Source: Daejeonella oryzae DSM 19973 (GTDB taxonomy: Bacteria > Bacteroidota > Bacteroidia > Sphingobacteriales > Sphingobacteriaceae). From it: a stretch of DNA of 64,000 nt. A program made the translations under genes and the position numbers. Within the stretch, counting starts at the first letter, position 1. Each line of letters starts with the position of its first letter. This document shows, in pieces, positions 55,470-63,084 of this stretch. The notes beneath the pieces are model-generated. The model saw only the letters and a program-made list of their open reading frames with translations. It was not told the DNA's origin and did not search any database. The stretch is taken from positions 1,240,001 through 1,304,000 of the forward strand of contig NZ_AUHA01000002.1 in the NCBI RefSeq assembly GCF_000422945.1, in the 5' to 3' direction.

Positions 55470-56566
55470 TAATATTCATTGATCATTTCAATCACTTTGC
55501 CAACTTCTTCATTGCTCATAACCGGACTGATCGGTAAACTCAGAACTTCGTTGTGAATTTTTTCAGTAATAGGAAATGAAAGATGATTTAAGTCCTTGTA
55601 TGCTTCTTGTTTATGAGGTGGTATTGGGTAGTGTATTAAGGTTTGGATACCTTTATTTAATAAATATTCCTGCAATTTTGAACGATCATCAGTCCTGATT
55701 ACAAATAAATGCCATACGTGCCCGTCTTGGTCATTTACAGAAGGGATTATAATCTTTGAATTTTTAATTTCTTTGAGGTATCTATTGGCTATTTGTTTTC
55801 TGAAATTTGTATACTCTTTTAAATATTTCAATTTTACTGATAAAACAGCTGCCTGCAATTCGTCAAGCCTGCTATTTAAACCCACAAAATTATTTACATA
55901 CTTAACGTTAGAGCCATAATTTGCTAAAGCTCTAATTACTGCTGACAGTTCAGTATCATTAGTAGTAACTGCACCCGCATCTCCAAATGCTCCCAGATTT
56001 TTTCCAGGGTAAAAACTCGTGCCGGATGCATCGCCTAATGAGCCAGTAGGTTTACCATTAAACGTAGCTCCCTGCGCCTGGGCATTATCTTCAATTAACT
56101 TTAAGCTATACTTATTGCAAATCTGCTGAATATCTTCATTGTAGGCGCACTGCCCATATAAATGAACAATCATAATTGCTTTTGTCCTGGGAGTTATCGC
56201 TTCTTCAATTTTAGCAGAATCAATATTATATGTAGTTAAGTCCGGTTCTACCAAAACGGGGATTAGCCTATTGTCAGTTATTGCCAGTATTGAAGCTATA
56301 TAGGTATTAGCCGGGACAATCACTTCATCACCTTCCTGCATGATTCCCATTTCTATATAAGCACGAAAAATCAGTCGCAGTGCATCTAAGCCGTTTGCAA
56401 CACCTATTGTGTGATCTACCTTGGAAAAGGATGAATAATTTTTCTCGAATTCCTTAACTTCACTACCAAGTAAATACCAGCCTGAATCAATTACCCTATT
56501 AACAGCAGCTTTAATTTCATCTGCATTTTTCTGGGTTATTTTTTGAAGGTCTAAAAATTTTATCAT
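55469..56566 (-). CDS. DegT/DnrJ/EryC1 sugar aminotransferase (FdtB/QdtB-like)
   Basis: PLP-dependent enzyme of 365 residues that adds an amino group to a keto-sugar. [74 protein letters not shown] (Lys of the PGKN motif is the PLP lysine) and [16 protein letters not shown] are textbook. The tandem FdtA-type isomerases just upstream make a 3-keto substrate, so it most likely produces dTDP-3-amino-3,6-dideoxyhexose. An acetyltransferase gene precedes it with a four-base overlap. Confidence 0.9.
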
Positions 56567-57105
56567 TTAATTACCAATAAGTTATTTTCAAATACATATT
56601 CATCTCCCTTTTTGCTCCTTAAAGATTTGTCGAGCAAAATACCTTCTGCTGTTATATAACCTCTGTGTTTTGCGGGATTTCCATAATAAACGGAATAGGG
56701 AGGAATATCTTTAGTAACTACACTTCCGGCACCAATCAATGAATATTCTCCGATGGTGATTCCGGCAATAATTGTTGAATTAGCCCCTATAGAACTTCCT
56801 TTTTTAAGATATGTCTTTTCAAAGTTCTGAGGATACACTTTAGAACGGGGTAAAAGATCATTTGTAAAGGTAACATTGGGACCTATAAATACATTATCTT
56901 CAATCCGAAGTCCGTCCCATAATTGCACGCCGGATTTAATAGTAACATTATCCCCAACAAGCACATCATTTTCAATAAATACATTAAAATTTATATTGCA
57001 ATTTTTGCCGATAATTGCACCGGAAAGAATAACACAATATTGCCAAATGGTTGTGCTTTCACCAATATTCTGGCTTTGTACATCAGAGGTCGGGTGGATG
57101 TTCAT
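56563..57105 (-). CDS. Left-handed beta-helix N-acetyltransferase (WbpD/FdtC/QdtC-like)
   Basis: A 180-residue hexapeptide-repeat protein: [24 protein letters not shown], then [45 protein letters not shown], and [23 protein letters not shown]. This strongly resembles WbpD-type acetyltransferases that act on 3-amino sugar nucleotides. Between the FdtA-type isomerases and the aminotransferase it should give the 3-acetamido sugar (dTDP-Fuc3NAc or Qui3NAc). It starts three bases after FdtA-like gene two. Confidence 0.88.
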   Translation of the reverse strand: MNIHPTSDVQSQNIGESTTIWQYCVILSGAIIGKNCNINFNVFIENDVLVGDNVTIKSGVQLWDGLRIEDNVFIGPNVTFTNDLLPRSKVYPQNFEKTYLKKGSSIGANSTIIAGITIGEYSLIGAGSVVTKDIPPYSVYYGNPAKHRGYITAEGILLDKSLRSKKGDEYVFENNLLVIK

Positions 57106-57108
57106 TTT

Positions 57109-57507
57109 TTATCTCTCTGAGAATTCTTCGTAATTTCTTATATAATCATCCTCATTGTAACCATGTGAAGTCATTACGAGGCATATCGAACCCGAAGAAA
57201 AATTGATTTCGGAGGCCCATATTCCCGGAGGAATATGCAAACCATAATAAGGACGATTGAGTTGAACTATCCTCTGAGTCTTACCGTCATCCAGCAAAAC
57301 TTCAAAACTTCCACTGGCTGCAATTAAGAATTGGTGACATTCTTTATGCGCATGAGCTCCACGTGACTCTCCGCCCGGAATATCGTATAAATAAAAAACC
57401 CGTTTAATATGAAAAGGCAATTCTATATTCGAGGTTATAGGCGTAATATTGCCTGCCCTGTTTTTAATCTGGGGAAGCTTTATGATACTGCAATCGTAAA
57501 CTGTCAT
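57109..57507 (-). CDS. dTDP-4-keto-6-deoxyglucose 3,4-ketoisomerase type cupin (FdtA/QdtA), canonical copy
   Basis: A 132-residue cupin with YDIPGGESRGAHAHKECHQFLIAASGSFEVLLDDG: the His-Ala-His pair of the RGAHAHK motif matches the catalytic pair described for FdtA. The start IIKLPQIKNRAGNITPI is also typical. Product (galacto or gluco configuration) separates FdtA from QdtA and cannot be read here. It overlaps the preceding paralogue by four bases. Cytoplasmic. Confidence 0.87.
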   Translation of the reverse strand: MTVYDCSIIKLPQIKNRAGNITPITSNIELPFHIKRVFYLYDIPGGESRGAHAHKECHQFLIAASGSFEVLLDDGKTQRIVQLNRPYYGLHIPPGIWASEINFSSGSICLVMTSHGYNEDDYIRNYEEFSER

Positions 57508-57926
57508 GATTTTTTTACTCCCTCTTTCTTTAATTGACTGAAATTCTCAAAATCACGTAAGTAATCTTTTTCATCATAAATGGTTGATGAAAGAACCAGT
57601 GCCAGGGAATTAGTCGAAAAATTTTCGACACTTCTCCATAACATATTGGGGACATATAAACCGTAATATGACCTGTTTAGAGAGTACTTCTGTTCATTGA
57701 TACCGTCATGCAGTACAACGTCGAAACTTCCTGATAAGGCAATAATAAATTCGCAGTTTTCCTTGTAAGCGTGTCCACCTCTTATTTCCCCACCCGGAAC
57801 ATCATAGATCCAGTAAGTACGTTCAATATTAAAGGGAACATGTTTATTCTCTTCAATAAATGACAGGTTTCCCCTGGGGTCAAGGATTTTGGGGAGATCT
57901 ATAATTTTAACATCCTGAAGGGTCAT
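57504..57926 (-). CDS. FdtA/QdtA-like cupin with altered active-site motif
   Basis: A 140-residue cupin, about 45 percent identical by eye to the next gene, with YDVPGGEIRGGHAYKENCEFIIALSGSFDVVL. The second His of His-x-His is Tyr here, and Cys-Glu replaces His-Gln three residues later. It keeps the ends IIDLPKILDPRGNLSFIEE and YYGLYVPNMLWRSVENFS. The copy may have changed specificity or be an accessory subunit. The gap to the wzc stop is one base, so it is certainly in the same transcript. Confidence 0.85.
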   Translation of the reverse strand: MTLQDVKIIDLPKILDPRGNLSFIEENKHVPFNIERTYWIYDVPGGEIRGGHAYKENCEFIIALSGSFDVVLHDGINEQKYSLNRSYYGLYVPNMLWRSVENFSTNSLALVLSSTIYDEKDYLRDFENFSQLKKEGVKKS

Positions 57927-57927
57927 A

Positions 57928-60279
57928 TTATTTTATTTTCTCTTTTTTAAATCCATTAAGAGTACTTGTCAGCAGGTTGGGACTTTCCTTTTCCTGCTCA
58001 TAATAACCGTATCCATACCCATATCCGTACCCATATTTTCCACCCTCTTTAACGGCATTAAATACCAAGCTGAGGTTTTTAAATTTATTTTCACGGTACA
58101 GGTTATCAACCATTTTCAATCGTTCTTTCGGGGTATAGTCATGGCGCAATACAAATAGGGTTGCATCTGCCTGTTGTTCCAGAATCTGGGCATCAGTTAC
58201 TATACCTACAGGAGGTGCATCAATAATGATATAATCAAAAGCTGCCCGCAGCTCGCTGAAAAGTTCCTGTAACCGACCATTTAATAAAAGTTCAGCCGGG
58301 TTAGGAGGGATCGGGCCGCAGGTGATGATGAAATAATTCTCCTGCCCCGGAACCGGACGGATGATATCTTTTAATTCCGAACTACCCACCAGGTAATTAC
58401 TTAATCCCGCAGGATTGGACATTCCCAATGAACTGTGCAATTTAGGTTTGCGCATATCCAGTTCCAGAATAACGGTTTTTTTATCCGTCATGGCCAGACT
58501 GGCGCCCAGATTCAGTGAAATAAATGACTTCCCTTCACCGCTCATGCTGGATGTAAACAAAATGCTTTGAACCCCTTTACCGGGATTTAAAAAGGAAATA
58601 TTGGTTCTTAAAGCACGAATTTGTTCGGCCATTACGGTACGTCCCAACTTACTCACTACCAATGCTTCCTCATGGTCAGCATAAGAGATATCTGCAAGAA
58701 TAGGTGCATTAGTGGCTTTTTCTATTTCTTTTCTATTTTTTATTTTATCATTCAGAAGGTCGATTAAATAAATAATTGCGAATGGAATAGCTAAGCCTAT
58801 TAGTGCAAATAATAAGTAAATATTACGTTTAACAGGTTTCACCGGCGTATTGCTACCACGGGCTTTATCTACTGTACGACTGTCGGAAACAGCTGAGGCA
58901 TAAGAAAGCGCTGTTTCTTCGCGTTTTTGCAGAAGAAACACGTAAAGATTATTTTTAATTCCCTGCTGGCGGGTAATATCTACCAGTGCCCGTTCTTTTC
59001 CGGGTACTGTTCTGATCATGCCTTCCATCTGCTGGTTGCGGCTTTCCAGTTGCCGACGGGTTATAGCCAGACTATTCCTCAGACTTTGCAGGTTTTCTCC
59101 TAAATTACTTTTAATACTGCTAATCTGATCATCTAAAGCGGTCACAATTGGGTTATCTGCTTTTACAATAGTTATTGCCTGTGCTCGTTTGGATTCTAAT
59201 TCAGAAAGAGAATTTATTAAGCCCAATAAGGTAGGGTCGCTGATGCCAAGAGTAGCAGGTACCGTACCGCTGGTATTGCCTTTGTTGCGTACATACTGAT
59301 CGATATTATTCAACACACTTTGCTGAATTTTGATTTGGCTCAACTGGTTGTCATTCTCCTGTACACTCTCCAGGAATAAACCAGATTCAGCGCTTATATC
59401 GGTTATACCTTCCCTTGATTTAAAATCTTCTACCGATTTCTCTACATCGGTCAGATCTTTGGAAATCAAAACCAGGCGGTCTTCAATAAAACGCAGGGTA
59501 TTGGCAGCTACCTCATTTTTATCTTCCAGTCCGGCCATGTTATACACTTCAACCAGTTTGTTCAGTACATCTTTCGCACGGTTGGGTTTGGTGTCTTCTA
59601 TACTCAATAAAAGTACGGATGACATTTTGCTGCTTGGTTGTATCTGAATGCGTGCGATCAGGTTGTCGGTTACTGCCTCCGCGGGCGATATATAAATAAA
59701 AAGCTCTTTCACACCAATATTTATACCTGTTAGTTGTATGGAAAGCGTTCCCCAGGGAGTTTTCACCTCTCTGTTTAAAGGGATTTTTTGACCATTAAGT
59801 TCTCCAATCTTGCTGTTGATTAGCTTAAATTTTAAAGGTTCTTCAAAAGCCAGATCATTTATTTCTTTAAATTGAATTTTTACAGGACTCCGAGCATACA
59901 ACTCTTCGTCCTTAAAATTTTGTTTGGCAAAGTAGCTTACCTGTAAATTCAGGGCAGTTACTACTTTTTCCATTAAAGTAAAAGATTTCAGAATTTCAAT
60001 TTCATTATCCACTACCTTATTAGCCGAAAACATATCCAGCTGCTTTAGCATATCATCCTGTCCGAGACCTTTCTTTTCATCCTTGATAAGGATGCTGGTT
60101 TGTACATTATAAACGGGGGTTTGATATTTTAAATAGATAAATGCGGCAAGAAGTGCTATTACCAGTGAGACCACAAACCATTTCCAGTAAGCCAGGTATT
60201 TAAAAAGGAGTTCCTTGAGGTTAAAATCAGTTTCTTCTTCCTGCTGAAAGAAAAATGGATCGGATGGTGTTTGTGACAT
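57928..60279 (-). CDS. wzc: Capsule tyrosine autokinase and chain-length protein (Wzc type)
   Basis: A 783-residue inner membrane protein. Wzz-like N-terminal part (first helix about 34-52), a long periplasmic coiled region (about 260-440, with GNVR-type segments), second helix about 500-520 and a cytoplasmic BY-kinase. The kinase has Walker A SSMSGEGKSFISLN (about 575-588), Walker A' VILELDMRKPK and Walker B YIIIDAPPVG (about 683-692). The tail contains a Gly-Tyr repeat (about 748-758) for autophosphorylation. Six heptamers lie directly upstream of its start. Confidence 0.95.
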   Translation of the reverse strand: MSQTPSDPFFFQQEEETDFNLKELLFKYLAYWKWFVVSLVIALLAAFIYLKYQTPVYNVQTSILIKDEKKGLGQDDMLKQLDMFSANKVVDNEIEILKSFTLMEKVVTALNLQVSYFAKQNFKDEELYARSPVKIQFKEINDLAFEEPLKFKLINSKIGELNGQKIPLNREVKTPWGTLSIQLTGINIGVKELFIYISPAEAVTDNLIARIQIQPSSKMSSVLLLSIEDTKPNRAKDVLNKLVEVYNMAGLEDKNEVAANTLRFIEDRLVLISKDLTDVEKSVEDFKSREGITDISAESGLFLESVQENDNQLSQIKIQQSVLNNIDQYVRNKGNTSGTVPATLGISDPTLLGLINSLSELESKRAQAITIVKADNPIVTALDDQISSIKSNLGENLQSLRNSLAITRRQLESRNQQMEGMIRTVPGKERALVDITRQQGIKNNLYVFLLQKREETALSYASAVSDSRTVDKARGSNTPVKPVKRNIYLLFALIGLAIPFAIIYLIDLLNDKIKNRKEIEKATNAPILADISYADHEEALVVSKLGRTVMAEQIRALRTNISFLNPGKGVQSILFTSSMSGEGKSFISLNLGASLAMTDKKTVILELDMRKPKLHSSLGMSNPAGLSNYLVGSSELKDIIRPVPGQENYFIITCGPIPPNPAELLLNGRLQELFSELRAAFDYIIIDAPPVGIVTDAQILEQQADATLFVLRHDYTPKERLKMVDNLYRENKFKNLSLVFNAVKEGGKYGYGYGYGYGYYEQEKESPNLLTSTLNGFKKEKIK
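58007..58036 (-). repeat. Five degenerate hexamers encoding Gly-Tyr dipeptides in wzc
   Basis: Five CC[AG]TA[TC] units on the plus strand, read on the minus strand as alternating Gly and Tyr codons in the kinase tail. A degenerate minisatellite that could change copy number without a frameshift. Confidence 0.7.
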
Positions 60280-60286
60280 TTAAAAA

Positions 60287-60328
60287 TTAGTATTTAGTAT
60301 TTAGTACTTAGTACTTAGTAATTAGTAT
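60287..60328. repeat. Six tandem TTAGTAN heptamers just upstream of wzc
   Basis: Six units in phase with no interruption: TTAGTAT twice, TTAGTAC twice, TTAGTAA, TTAGTAT. They end seven bases before the wzc ATG (60279). A change in unit number would alter the spacing or sequence of the wzc leader. Confidence 0.9.
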
Positions 60329-60429
60329 TTTTATTAGTGTGGTTCATGCTGTTTACCAACTTGAAACCTTTTATTTAATAAGACTTTATTGTTCTTGCGG
60401 ACCTTTTTCTCTGGCATTGCAGGTTTTCT

Positions 60430-60560
60430 TTTCTGTCATTGCGAACCTTCTTTTTTCTGTCATTGCGGGCTCGACCCGCAATCTCTCGTTAGAATGCTCA
60501 TCGTCCTGTATTTGAGATCCCGGATTGAGTTCGGGATAACAAGATGTATCGGGATGACAA
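60430..60560. repeat. REP-like composite palindromic element
   Basis: Contains two direct copies of CTGTCATTGCG (60433-60443 and 60457-60467), a palindrome with arms TTGCGGG and CCCGCAA (60463-60469 and 60475-60481), and a second one with arms ATCCCG and CGGGAT (60517-60522 and 60532-60537). This resembles dispersed TCATTGCG / GATCCCGG elements seen in many genomes. Confidence 0.6.
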
Positions 60561-60580
60561 TGATGTTAGATGACATGCCT

Positions 60581-61381
60581 TTACCTAATCACATTTAAAA
60601 TGATGAGAGTAATAAAACTTAAACCACTTAGAACGATCGGAGCAAGTTGCACAGCTCTATCGCTTGATGTAATTCTCCCTTTTGTAGGTTCTACATATAC
60701 TACATCATTTGCATGAAGGTAATAATACGGGGAAGTAAAAAAATCACGTTTACTGATATCTATTCTGGCAAATTCTCTTTTACCTTCGCTTTCGCGGATA
60801 ACCATTATATTATTACGCTTACCATAAATCGTCAGGTCGCCAGCTAAGCTCAACGCTTCGGGCAGGGTAATCTTTTCATTGGGAATTGTATATACTGAAG
60901 GGCGGTTTACCTCACCCATAACCGATACCTTAAAGTTTAAGATGCGGATATTAACCGTGGGCTGCTGCAGGTATTTGTCCAGGTTTTGTGTAATAAGGCT
61001 GGTAGCTTCTGTAGTACTTAAGCCGGCAATTTTTAATTTACCGATTAAAGGAAGGGTTAAGGAGCCATCTTCATCAATTAGATAACCATTTGCCGGAGCG
61101 AATGCAGCCTGTTGACTTTGGTTTTGTACACCTATATTCATGCTTTGATACGGATTAAACATAGCGCTGGCTTCAGGACTTAAACTGCTAACCATTACTG
61201 ATAAAATATCACCTTTCTGGATTTTAGCTATATAAGGTGTAATTACATTTGATAAAGCCGGATCAGCCAATGAATCTGACTGGAAGTATGTAACTTCTTT
61301 CTGACTGACGCAGGAAGTTCCTAAAATACTGGCCGCTAACAGTATAAAAAGTAATTTGTAATTAAAAATTGTTGGAATCAT
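60581..61381 (-). CDS. wza: Outer membrane polysaccharide export lipoprotein (Wza type)
   Basis: A 266-residue lipoprotein: the signal ends in lipobox LGTSC (Cys24). A Poly_export domain begins ITPYIAKIQKGDILSVMVSSL, with the SLBB-type core SVMGEVNRPSVYTIPNEKITLPEALSLAGD. A C-terminal membrane helix (APIVLSGLSFITLIIL) replaces the amphipathic pore helix of E. coli Wza. It is first in the long minus-strand operon and has a full-match -7 element 20 bases upstream. The usual partner wzc lies downstream after a repeat-rich gap. Confidence 0.93.
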   Translation of the reverse strand: MIPTIFNYKLLFILLAASILGTSCVSQKEVTYFQSDSLADPALSNVITPYIAKIQKGDILSVMVSSLSPEASAMFNPYQSMNIGVQNQSQQAAFAPANGYLIDEDGSLTLPLIGKLKIAGLSTTEATSLITQNLDKYLQQPTVNIRILNFKVSVMGEVNRPSVYTIPNEKITLPEALSLAGDLTIYGKRNNIMVIRESEGKREFARIDISKRDFFTSPYYYLHANDVVYVEPTKGRITSSDRAVQLAPIVLSGLSFITLIILNVIR

Positions 61382-61400
61382 TTAGTACTTTTTGGGAGGG

Positions 61401-61408
61401 CAAAGGTA
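61401..61408 (-). promoter_or_regulatory. -7 promoter element for the wza operon
   Basis: Reads TACCTTTG on the minus strand, a full match to TAnnTTTG. It ends 19 bases before the wza ATG, giving a very short leader, and should drive the operon from wza to wecB. Confidence 0.55.
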
Positions 61409-61479
61409 AGTAAAATACTTAAACCCAGCCTAATTAGTTTAAAAGTCAGTTAAAGAATAAGGTAGGGGCTATCTGAACG

Positions 61480-61501
61480 AGAATCAGGATTTATTGATTC
61501 T
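61480..61501. repeat. Inverted repeat upstream of the wza promoter
   Basis: Arms AGAATCA (61480-61486) and TGATTCT (61495-61501) with an eight-base spacer. It lies about 70 bases upstream of the -7 element, a possible activator site. Confidence 0.35.
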
Positions 61502-61708
61502 GTATGTATCTGCATGTAAACAGGTTGCTATACGGCAGATTGTTTAAAAAGGTTGTAGTTATTTTAATTTAATCATGGTTTTCCCATGAATAAGGTAAAG
61601 CAACTTTGCTGAAGTTAGATGGAATCATGATATGTTGTGTTAAAATACATTTGACTAACACATGCAAATTTAACTCACCTCAAATGGAGTAAAGCAGATT
61701 GTTTTTGG

Positions 61709-61822
61709 CTAAACAATAATCAGAAGAAAATGATAAAGAAGCCCGGAAAGTAATAAAACAAACAAAACGCTGATACCTACAGCTAAAAATTCTCCGGTTG
61801 AATTGCTATGAGCTTTGTTCAT
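61709..61822 (-). CDS. Predicted small single-pass membrane protein
   Basis: From the ATG at 61822 a 37-residue product begins MNKAHSNSTGEF and has one hydrophobic helix (about 12-35, LAVGISVLFVLLLSGLLYHF). The frame is open further upstream, but that part is Lys/Asn/Phe-rich and looks non-coding. No homologue is remembered. It could be a real small inner membrane protein or a chance frame; a polar start followed by one membrane helix argues for the former. Confidence 0.4.
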   Translation of the reverse strand: MNKAHSNSTGEFLAVGISVLFVLLLSGLLYHFLLIIV

Positions 61823-62285
61823 TTTTTGGTCTGATTTGAAATTATAAGTTAGCAAAAAATAATTTCTAATTAAATTTATTTTAATAATTTTTAAAGAAAA
61901 TAAAAATGGTTTCACAAAGATTTTCTTCTGGAAATAATATTGCCTTAATTTTAAATAATACGCTCAAATAAATTTAAAGTTTCGTTTAAAGAAAATATTA
62001 TTTATTCAATGCTTCTGAATTTACGATTGATGCATATTTCTCAACCACTCAGGACTTTGTAGAAGTATATGTTTGACAGATTACAAATTAAGATGGATGA
62101 GTTGGTAAAATTTACATCTTAAAATTACTCCTGAAAAAATCTATACTTTAAATATGAATTTGTTTCATTCATTCTGTATGTTTAAATTTTATATTTTGCT
62201 CAATAAAGTTATAAGTGAAAGAACAAAACTTTAAAGTGATTGTCATTAAAGCCTAATACATAACTCAATAAATTCTATCAAAAAA
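61823..62285. other. AT-rich gap before the outer membrane protein gene
   Basis: A 463-base stretch with no supportable gene. It is unusually rich in A and T, with several T-rich runs. No full-match -7 element for the plus-strand barrel gene was found, and no hairpin or structured RNA was recognised. Confidence 0.5.
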
Positions 62286-62966
62286 ATGAATAAGATTTTT
62301 CAGATTAACCGTGTATGCTATTTGCTTATATTTCTGTTATTTGCTGCAAATGCGAGTGCCCAAATTAATAAACCAGGATTTTCAGCTTCTGTAAACCTGG
62401 GTGGTAACCAGGCCTTTACCGATGTGGATGGTTCAGATTTAAATATAACTTTTGGGGCCGGTCTTAACTATTATGTTACCCCATTTTTAGGAATAAAAAC
62501 AGAGGTTAGTCATGGTAATTTATCACGTAAATTATTGGACAGAAACTACAAGAATTTTAATAACACGTATAATTACCTTAATTCAACTGTGAACGTAGCA
62601 TTAGGACAGTTTTTAAAACCTTCTGAAAAGGTAGCGCATTACATGCTGTATAATTTATATATGGGAACAGGCTTAGGATTGATTTCCAGTAATATTAAAG
62701 AGCCAAATAATGTGACGCCTGATAATCAGGGTGGAGTTACCTACAAAGGAACAGACATTACAGTTCCTGTAAATATTGGTGTAGACTTTAAATTCTTAGG
62801 ATTTTATTATACAAAAAGTCCCCTGAGCTTTAATCTGAATTATCAGCATAGCTTTGCTTTCACCGAAATGCTGGATGGATATGATCCGCCAACAGGCAAC
62901 AACTCTAAAGATTCCTTTGGGAATTTTACGGCAGGAGTTAAATATCAGTTTTCTGCCAAAAAATAA
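62286..62966 (+). CDS. Outer membrane beta-barrel protein (OmpA-like/PF13505 type)
   Basis: A 226-residue exported protein. Signal peptide YLLIFLLFAANASA ends before Q at about residue 26. Eight or so amphipathic strands follow (NLGGNQAFTDVDG; FGAGLNYYVTPFLGIKTEV; GMGTGLGL-like stretches), ending YQFSAKK. This is the small-barrel porin-like group of Bacteroidota. It is alone on its strand between a gap and a convergent dxs gene, so it is not obviously part of the capsule locus. Function unknown. Confidence 0.8.
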   Translation: MNKIFQINRVCYLLIFLLFAANASAQINKPGFSASVNLGGNQAFTDVDGSDLNITFGAGLNYYVTPFLGIKTEVSHGNLSRKLLDRNYKNFNNTYNYLNSTVNVALGQFLKPSEKVAHYMLYNLYMGTGLGLISSNIKEPNNVTPDNQGGVTYKGTDITVPVNIGVDFKFLGFYYTKSPLSFNLNYQHSFAFTEMLDGYDPPTGNNSKDSFGNFTAGVKYQFSAKK

Positions 62967-62981
62967 ACGCATTCAGCGGGG

Positions 62982-63034
62982 ATCTTTCAGGAAATTTATT
63001 GACAGCCGAAAGGCTATTAAAAATCCTGAAAGAT
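62982..63034. terminator. Two-level hairpin between convergent genes
   Basis: Outer arms ATCTTTCAGGA (62982-62992) and TCCTGAAAGAT (63024-63034) enclose an inner hairpin AGCC/GGCT with a GAAA tetraloop (63004-63015). T-rich sequence follows. Probably ends both the barrel gene and dxs. Confidence 0.6.
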
Positions 63035-63084
63035 TTAATTTTTGAAAATTATTTTGAAAGAGCGGTTGATTTAAATCCAATTAT

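Larger units (their letters stand above)
60280..60580. other. Intergenic region between wza and wzc, made of repeats
   Basis: A 301-base gap inside an otherwise tightly packed operon. The wzc side holds six 7-bp repeats (60287-60328); the wza side holds a composite palindromic element (60430-60560). No gene is credible here: the open frame at 60389-60598 has a Cys-His-rich stretch reading CHCGLDPQS, which is a known artefact of translating such dispersed repeats. Confidence 0.7.
61382..61708. other. Upstream region of the wza operon
   Basis: A 327-base gap that includes the wza -7 element (61401-61408) and an inverted repeat at 61480-61501. Otherwise it is AT-rich; no open frame of interest and no terminator-like hairpin was recognised. 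Confidence 0.5.

Noticed and set aside
60389-60598. Plus-strand 69-codon frame in the wza-wzc gap
   Set aside because: It translates the palindromic repeat; the CHCGLDPQS stretch is a familiar artefact of such elements, and it runs against the operon.
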